A stretch of DNA of 62,640 nucleotides from Chthoniobacterales bacterium (GTDB lineage Bacteria > Verrucomicrobiota > Verrucomicrobiia > Chthoniobacterales > UBA10450), in contig QHBM01000136.1 of NCBI GenBank assembly GCA_003244145.1, positions 1 to 62,640 on the forward strand, read 5' to 3'. The notes under the pieces are model-generated. The model searched no databases and was not told the origin of the DNA. It was given only the letters and a program-made list of their open reading frames with translations. Position numbers and translations under genes: made by a program. Each line of letters begins with the position of its first letter. Within the stretch, counting starts at the first letter, position 1. Of this stretch, positions 38,444 to 47,249 are shown one piece after another.

Positions 38444-39759
38444 GTGAAGCGATCATAACGGTGGAAGGCTTGGGAAAAAAGTATCGCCTTGGCGCTGGTC
38501 GCTCGAACGAACGCTACACCGCGCTGCGCGACGTTGTTGCTGACAAGGCAAAGTCGCTCTTTCGCCGCAACGGAAAGCCAACTTCTGACCTCAGGCCTCT
38601 GACCTCTGCTCGTGCTACGCAAGAGGACTTCTGGGCCTTAAAAGACGTTTCTTTCGAAGTAAAGCTCGGCGAGGTTTTGGGCATTATCGGGCGGAACGGC
38701 GCCGGCAAGTCGACCTTGTTGAAGATCCTCAGCCGGATTACGGAGCCAACCGAAGGTAGGATCAAGATCAAAGGCCGAGTGGCGAGCCTGCTGGAGGTCG
38801 GCACCGGCTTTCATCCCGAGCTAACTGGACGCGAGAACATTTATCTGAACGGTGCAATTCTGGGTATGTCTCGCGCGGAGATCAAAGCAAAGTTCGACGA
38901 GATCGTCGCGTTCGCGGAAGTCGAAAAGTTCCTAGACACTCCCGTCAAGCGGTACTCGAGCGGGATGTACGTCAGACTCGCGTTTGCGGTCGCGGCGCAT
39001 CTCGAACCCGAAATCCTGGTCGTGGATGAAGTCCTATCCGTCGGCGACGCCGAGTTTCAAAAAAAATGTCTGGGCAAAATGAGCGAAGTTTCCAAAGAAG
39101 GCCGCACGGTGCTTTTTGTAAGCCATAATATGCCGGTAATTGAGACGTTGTGCAGTCGGGCCATCTTGTTAGAACGAGGAATTTTGCAAGACGGGGGAGA
39201 TGCTTCGGAAATCGTAGAAAAATATCTCACCCGAACGATCAAAATGTCGCAGGAGCGGCTCACTCACGGAATGTCCAAAAACATTCGGTCCGTAATTGTG
39301 ATTAATCGAGAAGGAACAGAAACAAATCAATTTGCGGTGGGGGAAGACATCATATTCGACCTGGAGCTATTTTCAGACGGAATAATCGAACACCCTCGAC
39401 TCTCCATCGGTATCCATACCCCGAACGGCGAACGTCTGGCCACCATTCACACCGATATTCAGCAGAACAGCCGGTGGGGATTTGGAGGTTCAAGGCGCGT
39501 CCGAGCAGTATGCCGAAATAATTTCCTAGTACCGGCTCGGTATCGTATCGACATAGGCTTTTGGGGATTTTCGACCGAGATCGAAAGCCTGCCCGGCGCA
39601 ACCCATATCGACATCGTTGCTCGTGATGTTTACGGAACGGGATCGCTTCCAGATGCAAGTTTCCAGGGACATGTTGTCGTAGACGCGGAATGGGAAATGG
39701 ATGTCGCTGACAGATTTCCGAAACGAAAGACGATTCCGGAAAAGAATGAGTCATGCTGA
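38440..39759 (+). CDS. wzt: ABC transporter ATPase for polysaccharide export (Wzt/TagH type) with C-terminal glycan-binding domain
   Basis: ATG at 38440 gives MSEAIITVEGLGKKYRLG, 439 residues. Walker A GRNGAGKST near residue 84, signature YSSGMYVRLAFA near 172, Walker B EILVVDEVLSVGD, and SHNMPVIETLCSRAI. Residues from about 270 on form a Wzt C-terminal beta-sandwich domain (NQFAVGEDIIFDLELFS, HPRLSIGIHTPNGERLATIH), which in O9a-type systems reads the end of the polymer. Between residues 43 and 65 the stretch NGKPTSDLRPLTSARATQ is encoded by GACCTCAGGCCTCTGACCTC words of the GGAGGTC repeat type, an in-frame insert in an otherwise normal loop. It drives Wzm. Confidence 0.94.
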   Translation: MSEAIITVEGLGKKYRLGAGRSNERYTALRDVVADKAKSLFRRNGKPTSDLRPLTSARATQEDFWALKDVSFEVKLGEVLGIIGRNGAGKSTLLKILSRITEPTEGRIKIKGRVASLLEVGTGFHPELTGRENIYLNGAILGMSRAEIKAKFDEIVAFAEVEKFLDTPVKRYSSGMYVRLAFAVAAHLEPEILVVDEVLSVGDAEFQKKCLGKMSEVSKEGRTVLFVSHNMPVIETLCSRAILLERGILQDGGDASEIVEKYLTRTIKMSQERLTHGMSKNIRSVIVINREGTETNQFAVGEDIIFDLELFSDGIIEHPRLSIGIHTPNGERLATIHTDIQQNSRWGFGGSRRVRAVCRNNFLVPARYRIDIGFWGFSTEIESLPGATHIDIVARDVYGTGSLPDASFQGHVVVDAEWEMDVADRFPKRKTIPEKNESC

Positions 39760-40508
39760 GACGAATCGCCCGGAGAATAAGGAGAGAACTGCTGCGACGC
39801 GGATTGAAGGTTGGGATGTATTATGGGGATCTATCAACCTGGACCGATCTAACAAGAGATGAATACGTAGACCATTTACGTTTTACCATTGGAGGTTTTC
39901 TTTCGCCCGGTAATGTTGAAGCTTTTGAGTATTGCTTGCGGAATATGCCCACTACAGGGGCAATCGTTGAGATCGGGTCATTTCTCGGCCTCTCGACGAA
40001 CATCATTGCTTATGCCGCCCACAAATATCGGTGCCCCAACGCATTCTTCACATGTGATCCATGGGTTTTTGCAGGCTCCGAAAAACCGAAAGCCGGTTAC
40101 TTCAGCACAGCGACCAGGGAATACCGTGACTGGGTCACACGCCTCTACAAGATGAACTTGGCGCTGTTCAGTTCGCCATTCCCTCCATTTACCGTAGAGG
40201 CTTTTTCAGATCGTTTCTTCGAGTTGTGGAATGCAAATGCTGAGGTCACAGATGTACTTGGTCGGCGAGTCCGATTAGGCGGAACGATTTCTTTCGCATA
40301 TGTCGACGGTAATCACACCTATGAGGTGGCCAGACAGGATTTCCTGAATGTCGACGATTATCTCATTCCCGGCGGGTTTGTGTTTTTCGATGATTCGTCG
40401 GATGACGCAATTTACGAGGGTTTACAGCAATTAGTTGCCGAAGTTGCAAGTAAATCCAATTACAAACTTATCCTCAAAACGCCTAACTATTGTTTTCAAA
40501 AGACGTAG
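39753..40508 (+). CDS. Class I SAM methyltransferase-like protein
   Basis: Product of 251 residues. GAIVEIGSFLGLSTNIIAYA is the SAM-binding glycine motif; FAYVDGNHTYEVARQDFLNV, DDYLIPGGFVFFDDSSDDAI is the C-terminal part of the Methyltransf_24 type. It overlaps the Wzt gene by 7 bp. Probably modifies a sugar of the exported chain or its terminus, as methylation often stops ABC-exported polymers; the specific role is inference. Confidence 0.82.
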   Translation: MLRRIARRIRRELLRRGLKVGMYYGDLSTWTDLTRDEYVDHLRFTIGGFLSPGNVEAFEYCLRNMPTTGAIVEIGSFLGLSTNIIAYAAHKYRCPNAFFTCDPWVFAGSEKPKAGYFSTATREYRDWVTRLYKMNLALFSSPFPPFTVEAFSDRFFELWNANAEVTDVLGRRVRLGGTISFAYVDGNHTYEVARQDFLNVDDYLIPGGFVFFDDSSDDAIYEGLQQLVAEVASKSNYKLILKTPNYCFQKT

Positions 40509-40526
40509 ATATTCACTTCCTCGTTG

Positions 40527-40937
40527 ATGAAAAAGGTTATCACATTTGGAACATTCGACCTTTTCCACTTAGGGCATCTCAGGATCCTTGAGAGAGCGCG
40601 AGCGCTTGGAGACTACCTCGTAGTAGGGGTGTCGACCGATCAGTTGAGTTTCAGTAAGAAGAATTACTTACCTGTGTTTTCAGAGTGTAACAGGATGAAT
40701 ATAGTCAGAGCCATTCGATATGTTGACGAGGTGTTTCGGGAAGAAAGTCTTGAGAAAAAGCGCGAGTATATTCGGCAGCACCGCGCCGATGTGCTAGTGA
40801 TGGGTGAGGACTGGAAGGGCAAGTTCGATGTATACTCCGACCTCTGCGAAGTCGTTTATTTGGAGCGTACGGTTGGTGTCTCTACAACCGATCTCAAGCG
40901 CTTCATTAAGAGTGTGCCAGGCGAAAAGGAGCTTTGA
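40527..40937 (+). CDS. tagD: Glycerol-3-phosphate cytidylyltransferase (TagD-like)
   Basis: Makes CDP-glycerol from CTP and glycerol 3-phosphate. ATG at 40527 gives MKKVITFGTFDLFHLGHLRI with the HxGH nucleotide site; ARALGDYLVVGVSTDQLS and RTVGVSTTDLKRFI complete the cytidylyltransferase motifs (R-T-x-G-V-S-T-T). Length of 136 residues is typical. It is followed by a CDP-glycerol glycerophosphotransferase homologue, consistent with the pathway. Confidence 0.9.
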   Translation: MKKVITFGTFDLFHLGHLRILERARALGDYLVVGVSTDQLSFSKKNYLPVFSECNRMNIVRAIRYVDEVFREESLEKKREYIRQHRADVLVMGEDWKGKFDVYSDLCEVVYLERTVGVSTTDLKRFIKSVPGEKEL

Positions 40938-41111
40938 CGTCCCCGGCGAACGGTTGCTATTAGCAAAAGCACAATACTGCCAACCATGCCGTCACAGCTC
41001 CGATTATCCATTAAGAAACCACAAATGGCTAGTTGCACCAGCAAATCTTCAATTGCACCAACCAGTTAATCTTTGCCCGTCGAGTGCATGGACCGACAGT
41101 ATTAATATTGT

Positions 41112-42314
41112 ATGTCCAAGTGGCAACTGATCGTAACGGTTCCCAAAAGGGGATTCCGAAGAGTGCAGCGGGAAATCACTGCGATTCGGTCGCAGGCGCC
41201 TTTACGCGCGGCGCATCGCTCGGGCCGTAGGATTGTCGCGTTCCATGTGCCAAGTTCTTTTATGTTTACGTTCTCGGCACCTATTTGGAAGGAACTGATG
41301 AAAAAGCACCAGCGCGACATATTCAGCTGTTTTATAGTCGAAAAGGGTCATAGCACCGATCCAGTTGCACACCTCCTGTCAGTGGGCGTACCAAGGGAAT
41401 GTATAATACCTGTTCAGAATCCATCTGAGGTCAACTTGTGTGATCTTTTCCTCACACCGACTTTCGCTAGTGGAAAGCCGAGATCAAGCCGTTTGACTGT
41501 GCAGTTGTTTCATGGCTTGGCTGGTTGGGGGATGACAAAGTGGGCTTCGGAACAACAGCACGATATCTTTCGACCTTTCACCGATTTATTTATTACAGGC
41601 CCAATGCTACAAAATACACTTACAAGTAACGCGGTACTTACCTTGGAACCGACGATCCAGTTTCACTCTGTCGGTTACCCCAAAACTGACTCGTTGTTCG
41701 ACGGAGTGTTTTCAAAACACAATATTTGCAAAGATCTGGGCTTAGATTCCAGCAAACCTTTAATCCTGTATGCGCCTACTTGGGAAAAGGAGGCTTCGTT
41801 ACATACCGATGGGATATCTATTATCAGAACACTCGCCAAAGAAGATGTTAACATTTTGGTTAAGCTGCATCCGAATTCGTACTTTGCCAAAGGTGAATGT
41901 GAATATCAGGGAGTTCGGTGGTTGAGGGAGATGGAAGCGCTTGAACGACGGCACCCTAATCTTCGTAATATCCGGGCGTTTAATTCTAATCCTTATCTAG
42001 TAGCCAGCGATCTTCTGATCACAGACGTTAGCGGAATCGGTTTTGAGTTTTTGCTGTTGAATAAGCCTATAATCTATTGGCGATGTCCGAAGTTTGAAAA
42101 TACTCACGGCCTTAGTGACCTGCAAACGGAGGCATATGGCGTAGGCAGGACCGTTGAAACGCCCGAGAAGTTGCAACGAGCTATTTTTACAGAGTTGGAT
42201 CCATCGAGCCAAAACACTCAAGCTCGGAAAAAGTTTGCAGAAACACTCGTGTATAATCCCGGGACCGCAAGCGCCGCCGCAGCTCGTGAGATCCACAAAC
42301 TATTATTCTCCTGA
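41112..42314 (+). CDS. CDP-glycerol glycerophosphotransferase-like protein (TagB/TagF type)
   Basis: Product of 400 residues. The motifs FHGLAGWGMTKWA, SVGYPKTDSLFD, ILYAPTWEKEASLH, NILVKLHPNSYF, SDLLITDVSGIGFEFLLLNK and PIIYW define the family that transfers glycerol phosphate from CDP-glycerol. No signal peptide; peripheral membrane enzyme. The AT-richer codon use here differs from the genes at 31-39 kb. The preceding 174 bp (40938-41111) hold no gene. With TagD it suggests glycerol-phosphate in the polymer. Confidence 0.88.
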   Translation: MSKWQLIVTVPKRGFRRVQREITAIRSQAPLRAAHRSGRRIVAFHVPSSFMFTFSAPIWKELMKKHQRDIFSCFIVEKGHSTDPVAHLLSVGVPRECIIPVQNPSEVNLCDLFLTPTFASGKPRSSRLTVQLFHGLAGWGMTKWASEQQHDIFRPFTDLFITGPMLQNTLTSNAVLTLEPTIQFHSVGYPKTDSLFDGVFSKHNICKDLGLDSSKPLILYAPTWEKEASLHTDGISIIRTLAKEDVNILVKLHPNSYFAKGECEYQGVRWLREMEALERRHPNLRNIRAFNSNPYLVASDLLITDVSGIGFEFLLLNKPIIYWRCPKFENTHGLSDLQTEAYGVGRTVETPEKLQRAIFTELDPSSQNTQARKKFAETLVYNPGTASAAAAREIHKLLFS

Positions 42315-42584
42315 TAGTGTGTCGCGACTGCTCTGTCCGGCCTTATGCGCAAAGGAATATGAGCTGGCTATGCGCGGAAACAGGAAATCACAAAAACGAG
42401 TAAGCCACCAAAATCGGCCTCCGAATGTCCGATTTCATCGTGGATATTTGGCAACCAGAACTCTGCCCAACTGCTTGCAGAAATGCTTCTCGCCCTTCAG
42501 TTATTCCCATTGTGAGCGCCGAGAAAAAGCTAGACGCGCGATCCTCTTCTTTCTTCAATCCCCGCAAGGGCTATAATCCACTGA
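42315..42584. other. Spacer with no clear gene
   Basis: Frames here are short. One (about 42426-42512) reads ISSWIFGNQNSAQLLAEMLL then ALQLFPL and a stop, which looks like a protein tail but I cannot assign it. It may be the remnant of a lost gene. No repeat word of the kinds listed above is present. Confidence 0.35.
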
Positions 42585-43550
42585 ATGTTTATTTCCGTTA
42601 TCATCCCCTCGTACAATCGGTCGAAGACGCTAAAGAAAACGATCGAAAGTGTTCTGGCGATTGATTATCCGCCGAACCAATACGAACTGATCGTGGTGGA
42701 CAATTGCTCGACCGATGACACCAGGCAGGTAGTGGAAGCGAGCGAGCACCTCAGTGATATCAAAATCACTTACCTCTTTGAAGTGCGTCCTGGCGTGCAC
42801 TTTGCGCGCAACATGGCGATTAAGCACGCTGCGGGAACGTGGCTTTATTACACTGACGACGATATGGTGGTGGATTCCGGGGTCTTCAAAGCATTTGAGA
42901 AACTTCTGCGGGTACGAGAAGGCATTGCGGTGGCCAGCGGTCAAGTGTTGCCAATCTGGACAGTCGAGCCGCCGCCTTGGGTGACCAGAATAATGCAAAA
43001 CAGTCTGTTAAGCTTGCAATTAAGGGAAGAAGTCGTTCTCGTCTCGCCGCGGGATCCCGGTGTTTACAGCTGCCATCAATTTGTACGGAAAGACGTCTTG
43101 GTTGACTGCGGCGGCTTCGATCCGGAGAATACGGCTGGCGAATGGGTTGGCGATGGTGAGACCGGATTAAATTTGCGAATCGAGCAGGCAGGTCATTTTT
43201 TCGGTTACACGAGCGAGGCAAGGGCTTTTCATTTAATTCCGCCAGAGCGCATGACCCAAAGATGGCTGAACCAGCGGTTCATGAATCAGGCTTGCGCGGA
43301 TGTTTTTACTTCCTTTCGCGATGTCAGACCGGATATCGCACGGCTGAGACGTGACCAGATTAAGAGTATCATTTCAGCTGCAAGAGCCCTCATCGGAGCT
43401 GTCTTGACGTGGGTAAAACGCAGCGATGGGTGGAGGGTTAAATTTGCAAAAGTGTATTATGAGTACGGACGGCATTGCTTTCTAGAAAGGCTGCTAAAAG
43501 ATCCGAAATTCCGCGATTATGTCCTTAAAGAAAGTTTCCTCGATGATTGA
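42585..43550 (+). CDS. GT2 family glycosyltransferase
   Basis: Product of 321 residues. FISVIIPSYNRSKTLKKTIE is the GT-A start, LIVVDNCSTDDTRQVVEASE the nucleotide region, ARNMAIKHAAGTWLYYTDDD the DxD metal site, and GEWVGDGETGLNLRIEQAGH the acceptor-side ED-like motif. Inverting transfer from a nucleotide sugar on the cytoplasmic side. The end overlaps the next gene. Confidence 0.92.
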   Translation: MFISVIIPSYNRSKTLKKTIESVLAIDYPPNQYELIVVDNCSTDDTRQVVEASEHLSDIKITYLFEVRPGVHFARNMAIKHAAGTWLYYTDDDMVVDSGVFKAFEKLLRVREGIAVASGQVLPIWTVEPPPWVTRIMQNSLLSLQLREEVVLVSPRDPGVYSCHQFVRKDVLVDCGGFDPENTAGEWVGDGETGLNLRIEQAGHFFGYTSEARAFHLIPPERMTQRWLNQRFMNQACADVFTSFRDVRPDIARLRRDQIKSIISAARALIGAVLTWVKRSDGWRVKFAKVYYEYGRHCFLERLLKDPKFRDYVLKESFLDD

Positions 43551-43989
43551 GTCGATTCAAAGCTCTGGTCGGCTCTTGGCCGTGATCGTTTCGAATCGCT
43601 ATGACAAACCGGGGATCACCTTCTTTACGCCGAACGAATTGTCTCAACAGCTCGCTTTTATGCATCACCCAGCGGGCAAGATGATTGGAGCGCATGTTCA
43701 CACCCCTGCAGCTCGGGAGGTGTTACTGACCCAAGAAACGCTGTTTATTAAGCGTGGAAAATTGCGGGTTGATTTTTTTGATGATCAGCAGAATTACTTG
43801 GAAAGCAGAGTACTGCAAACCGGCGATGTGATTCTTCTGGTCCAGGGCGGACATGGCTTTGAGGTTTTGGAGGAGCTTGAGATGTTTGAAGTGAAGCAAG
43901 GGCCTTATCGCGGCGAGGACGATAAAACCCGCTTCAACGCCACATTACCGACACAGTTGAATTTCGGCAGCGATCTTACTCGCCCATGA
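43519..43989 (+). CDS. Cupin-fold protein in the glycan cluster
   Basis: Product of up to 156 residues from ATG 43519; a start at 43543 (MIESIQSSGRLLAVIVSNRY), overlapping the GT2 stop by 8 bp, fits just as well. The motif HHPAGKMIGAHVHTPAAREV then LFIKRGKLRVDFFDDQQ and VILLVQGGHGFEVLEELEMF is a one-domain cupin with a His-x-His metal pair. Related proteins are sugar-nucleotide isomerases or regulators; the substrate is unknown. It overlaps the next gene by 4 bp. Confidence 0.78.
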   Translation: MSLKKVSSMIESIQSSGRLLAVIVSNRYDKPGITFFTPNELSQQLAFMHHPAGKMIGAHVHTPAAREVLLTQETLFIKRGKLRVDFFDDQQNYLESRVLQTGDVILLVQGGHGFEVLEELEMFEVKQGPYRGEDDKTRFNATLPTQLNFGSDLTRP

Positions 43990-44768
43990 GCGAGGAGACG
44001 TTCCAGCGGTACAGCGCGTATTATGATCTCCTCTACCGAGACAAAGACTACGAGACCGAAGCAGATTCTGTCGCGCGGGCATTACGGGCGGCAAATCCGA
44101 ACACGCATAGCGTTCTGGAGTTCGGTTCCGGGACCGGTCGGCACGGGCGATTGCTCGCCGAACATGGATTCGATGTATTCGGCATCGAGCGTAGCCAAAC
44201 AATGGTGACCACAGCGCGGTCTTTCACCGACGACTCCGCTGTTGGTCGAGAGAGCGGCATCTTCGATTGCGTCCAAGGTGACATCCAGACAACGACGCTG
44301 AACCGGCCCTTCCACGCGGTCCTGGCCTTGTTTCATGTCGTTAGTTATCAGACCACTGATGCCGACGTTGATCGGACTTTTGCAAACGCAGCGCGCCACT
44401 TGAGTGCGGATGGAATTTTCTTTTTTGATGTCTGGCATGGACCGGCCGTGCTTCATGAGCGCCCAGCCGTACGCGAGAAGCGAGTCGAAGACGCAACAAC
44501 ACTTCTAACTCGACTGGCCGAGCCCAGATTGGACGTTGACAGGCATACTGTGACAGTTCGGTATTCGATCACGGCTCAATCAAAGATCGACAATCAAATC
44601 ACTGAATTTCAAGAAGAGCACTGCATGCGTTATTTTTTTCCTGAGGAGATTACGTCGTTCGCGCGCAAAACAGGCTTCAATGTCGAGCGGAGTGAAGAAT
44701 TTCTCACGGCGCAACCGCCGTCCGATCGAACTTGGGGTGTTGCGTATTTGCTGCGCAAGCGCACTTAA
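43986..44768 (+). CDS. Class I SAM methyltransferase
   Basis: Product of 260 residues. YYDLLYRDKDYETEADSVAR is the start of the family, VLEFGSGTGRHGRLLAEHGF the SAM motif, FDVFGIERSQTMV and FHAVLALFHVVSYQTTDAD follow. The size and the start resemble dTDP-sugar N-methyltransferases (DesVI-like), which act after an aminotransferase such as the next gene; this is a plausible but unproved pairing. Confidence 0.85.
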   Translation: MSEETFQRYSAYYDLLYRDKDYETEADSVARALRAANPNTHSVLEFGSGTGRHGRLLAEHGFDVFGIERSQTMVTTARSFTDDSAVGRESGIFDCVQGDIQTTTLNRPFHAVLALFHVVSYQTTDADVDRTFANAARHLSADGIFFFDVWHGPAVLHERPAVREKRVEDATTLLTRLAEPRLDVDRHTVTVRYSITAQSKIDNQITEFQEEHCMRYFFPEEITSFARKTGFNVERSEEFLTAQPPSDRTWGVAYLLRKRT

Positions 44769-44789
44769 AGACCAGAGATCAGAAGTCAG

Positions 44790-45929
44790 ATGTCAAAGGT
44801 CAACCCGCAAAACCTAACCGAATTTATTCCTGTAAACGAACCGCTCCTGGGCGGCAACGAGAGGAAATATCTCGCCGAGTGCATCGATACCGGTTGGATT
44901 TCCTCCGAGGGGCCATTTGTTCAGCGCCTCGAAGAAGGCGTCGCGAATCGCGTCGGGCGGAAATACGGAGTCGCGGTGTGCAACGGCTCAGCCGCATTGG
45001 ATCTCGCAGTGGTTGCGCTCAAGTTAGGAGCGGGCGATGAAGTAATTCTGCCGACCTTCACCATCATCTCATGCGCGGCGGCGATCATCCGCGCAGGCGC
45101 GACGCCCGTGGTTGTAGATAGCGACCCCAATACGTGGAATATGGATGTCAACCAGGTCGCTGATAAGATCACGGCTCGGACGCGTGCGATCATGGTGGTC
45201 CACATTTATGGTTTGCCCGTAGATGTGGATCCGATTCTACGGCTGGCTGAGAAGCACGGATTGAAAATCATCGAAGACGCTGCCGAATTGATCGGGCAGA
45301 CATACAAGGGGCGTCCGTGCGGCGGTTTTGGCGACATCAGCACTTTGAGTTTTTATCCGAATAAACACATCACGACTGGGGAAGGGGGCATGGTTTTGAC
45401 CGATAATTCATCGCTGGCTGAGCGGTGTCGCTCACTGCGCAATCTTTGTTTTCAGAAAAAACGATTCGTCCATGAAGAACTTGGCTGGAACTTCCGGATG
45501 TCGAATGTGCAAGCTGCTCTCGGTGTTGCGCAGCTGGAGCGATTGGACGGGTTCGTCGCCCGCAAGCGCGAAACGGGCCAGCGATATACCGAGCTGTTGA
45601 AGAACGCGCCTGGACTGCAATTACCACTCACGAAAACAGCCTACGCGGACAACATTTATTGGGTTTACGGAGTAGTGCTGCAAGATCATGTGGCACTTGA
45701 TGCAGATGAGGCGATGAAACGATTGGCGACACAAGGAATTGGGACGCGCCCTTTCTTTTGGCCGATGCACGAGCAACCTGTATTTCGCCGAAGGGGTCTG
45801 TTTGCCAACGATAAACACCCTATCGCGGAGAAGCTTGCGCGCCGCGGCTTTTACCTTCCAAGTGGATTAGCCTTGTCAGCAGAACAAATCAAAAAGAGCG
45901 CGGCCGTGGTCTTGAAAATCCTTGAATAG
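44790..45929 (+). CDS. DegT/DnrJ/EryC1/StrS sugar aminotransferase, perosamine-synthase-like
   Basis: PLP enzyme that converts a keto-sugar nucleotide to an amino sugar. Product of 379 residues: FIPVNEPLLGGNERKYLAEC, IDTGWISSEGPFV, CNGSAALDLAVVALKLGAGD, EDAAELIGQTYKGRPCGG and SFYPNKHITTGEGG with the PLP lysine at about residue 192. The N-terminal phrase is close to GDP-perosamine synthases. The ATG is preceded by AGATCAGAAGTCAGATGTCA words (GGAGGTC-type repeats) that replace a usual ribosome-binding site. A neighbouring methyltransferase may use its product. Confidence 0.9.
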   Translation: MSKVNPQNLTEFIPVNEPLLGGNERKYLAECIDTGWISSEGPFVQRLEEGVANRVGRKYGVAVCNGSAALDLAVVALKLGAGDEVILPTFTIISCAAAIIRAGATPVVVDSDPNTWNMDVNQVADKITARTRAIMVVHIYGLPVDVDPILRLAEKHGLKIIEDAAELIGQTYKGRPCGGFGDISTLSFYPNKHITTGEGGMVLTDNSSLAERCRSLRNLCFQKKRFVHEELGWNFRMSNVQAALGVAQLERLDGFVARKRETGQRYTELLKNAPGLQLPLTKTAYADNIYWVYGVVLQDHVALDADEAMKRLATQGIGTRPFFWPMHEQPVFRRRGLFANDKHPIAEKLARRGFYLPSGLALSAEQIKKSAAVVLKILE

Positions 45930-47232
45930 CTCGTCAAGGAATAGCTCGAAGGTAGCTATCGTCGTCTTTCACTACGAAGTGGTCGCTTCCCCGAGCATCC
46001 TGAACGCAATCGACTGCTTAATGGAGGCCGGTTATCAGGTCGATCTCTACGTGGACGAAATGCCGGCGGTTAAACTCACTTCGGTTGGCGACTCCGCGAA
46101 CCTGAACGTGATTTGTGTCGTGGAAAGCGGCCAAGAGGGGAAGAAGGCTCAACCTAGGTCAAAGGTATCCTCGAAGAGCCGTATCAAGAGAATGCCCGGT
46201 TGGGCATTTGTGCGCGACCTATACGTACTCTTCGGATGGAAGCTCCCGCATCTCGTCAGATACGGAGCGAAGTGTTGCCGGATGATGAAGAAGCGCGGCC
46301 CCTACGATGTAATAATCGGAGCCGAGAACATGGGACTAGTTACGGCTGGCGTGTTCGCGCGGTTTTCGCGAGGCCGCCTGGTCTATTGGTGCCTGGAACT
46401 GATAACCTGGAAAGATGCGGCTACCCTCTTGGCTAAGTTCTTCAAATGGTGCGAAATGTATTTTGCGCAGGCAGCCGAGATTATCGTCATTCAGGATCAG
46501 GAACGTGCTAAGATATTTAGCCGCGAGAACAAGGTTTCATCAGAGAAAATCGTGATCGTACCCGCGTGCGCGCGAGGTCCGGCGAGGAAGCTGCGGACTC
46601 GATATTTTCACAAAAGATATCAGCTTTCGGATGACGTTAGGATCGCGCTCCATGCAGGCTCAATAGAACGCTGGTCGCAGTGCCTCGAGTTAATCGACGC
46701 GGCGCGCGATCTTCCTGCTGATTGGAAACTTGTCGTACACGGTTTCGGGGCGGCGGATTACATCGATAAAGTCATTGAGGCGGCGGGTAAGGCCACTAAC
46801 GTAATCGTTTCGCCAGATTTCGTGCCGTATGCTGAACTGGACAACCTTATCGCGGGCGCGGACGTGGGCGTCGCGATGTATGAAGCGAGCAGCGTTAACT
46901 GGCAATTGATGGGCGCCGCTTCGAGCAAGGTGGCCCAGTACCTCAAGGTAGGAGTTCCAGTAATTCATAACAGTGCCGCCAGCTTGAAAGACGTTACCGA
47001 TACCTACGGGTGCGGTGTATTCGTTTCAAACCCGAAAGAGCTTGGAAGTGCTGCGGGGGAGATCTATCGATCCTATTCGACGTACGTCGACAACGCGATC
47101 CGGTGCTTCAACGAAGTGTTCGACTACGACCGGTATATAGATGCGTTCCTTTCTCAAATTGCGAAAGCGTCGCCGCTCCGAGGCAGGCGCTGTGAAACGC
47201 GCAAGCATCATAATTCAGGGTCGATAACTTAG
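45922..47232 (+). CDS. Glycosyltransferase (GT-B, GT4-like)
   Basis: Product of 436 residues from a TTG at 45922 that overlaps the aminotransferase stop by 8 bp; no better ATG is near. KVAIVVFHYEVVASPSILNA is the N-terminal Rossmann start, ALHAGSIERWSQCLELIDAA the start of the second domain, VSPDFVPYAELDNLIAGADV then GVAMYEAS and KVAQYLKVGVPVI the sugar-nucleotide region. The classical GT4 EX7E is degenerate. Confidence 0.82.
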   Translation: MNSSSRNSSKVAIVVFHYEVVASPSILNAIDCLMEAGYQVDLYVDEMPAVKLTSVGDSANLNVICVVESGQEGKKAQPRSKVSSKSRIKRMPGWAFVRDLYVLFGWKLPHLVRYGAKCCRMMKKRGPYDVIIGAENMGLVTAGVFARFSRGRLVYWCLELITWKDAATLLAKFFKWCEMYFAQAAEIIVIQDQERAKIFSRENKVSSEKIVIVPACARGPARKLRTRYFHKRYQLSDDVRIALHAGSIERWSQCLELIDAARDLPADWKLVVHGFGAADYIDKVIEAAGKATNVIVSPDFVPYAELDNLIAGADVGVAMYEASSVNWQLMGAASSKVAQYLKVGVPVIHNSAASLKDVTDTYGCGVFVSNPKELGSAAGEIYRSYSTYVDNAIRCFNEVFDYDRYIDAFLSQIAKASPLRGRRCETRKHHNSGSIT

Positions 47233-47249
47233 ATAACACTAAGACAGGC

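Noticed and set aside
42426-42512. Tail-like frame ISSWIFGNQNSAQLLAEMLL
   Set aside because: Too short and without a recognisable family to be called a gene remnant.
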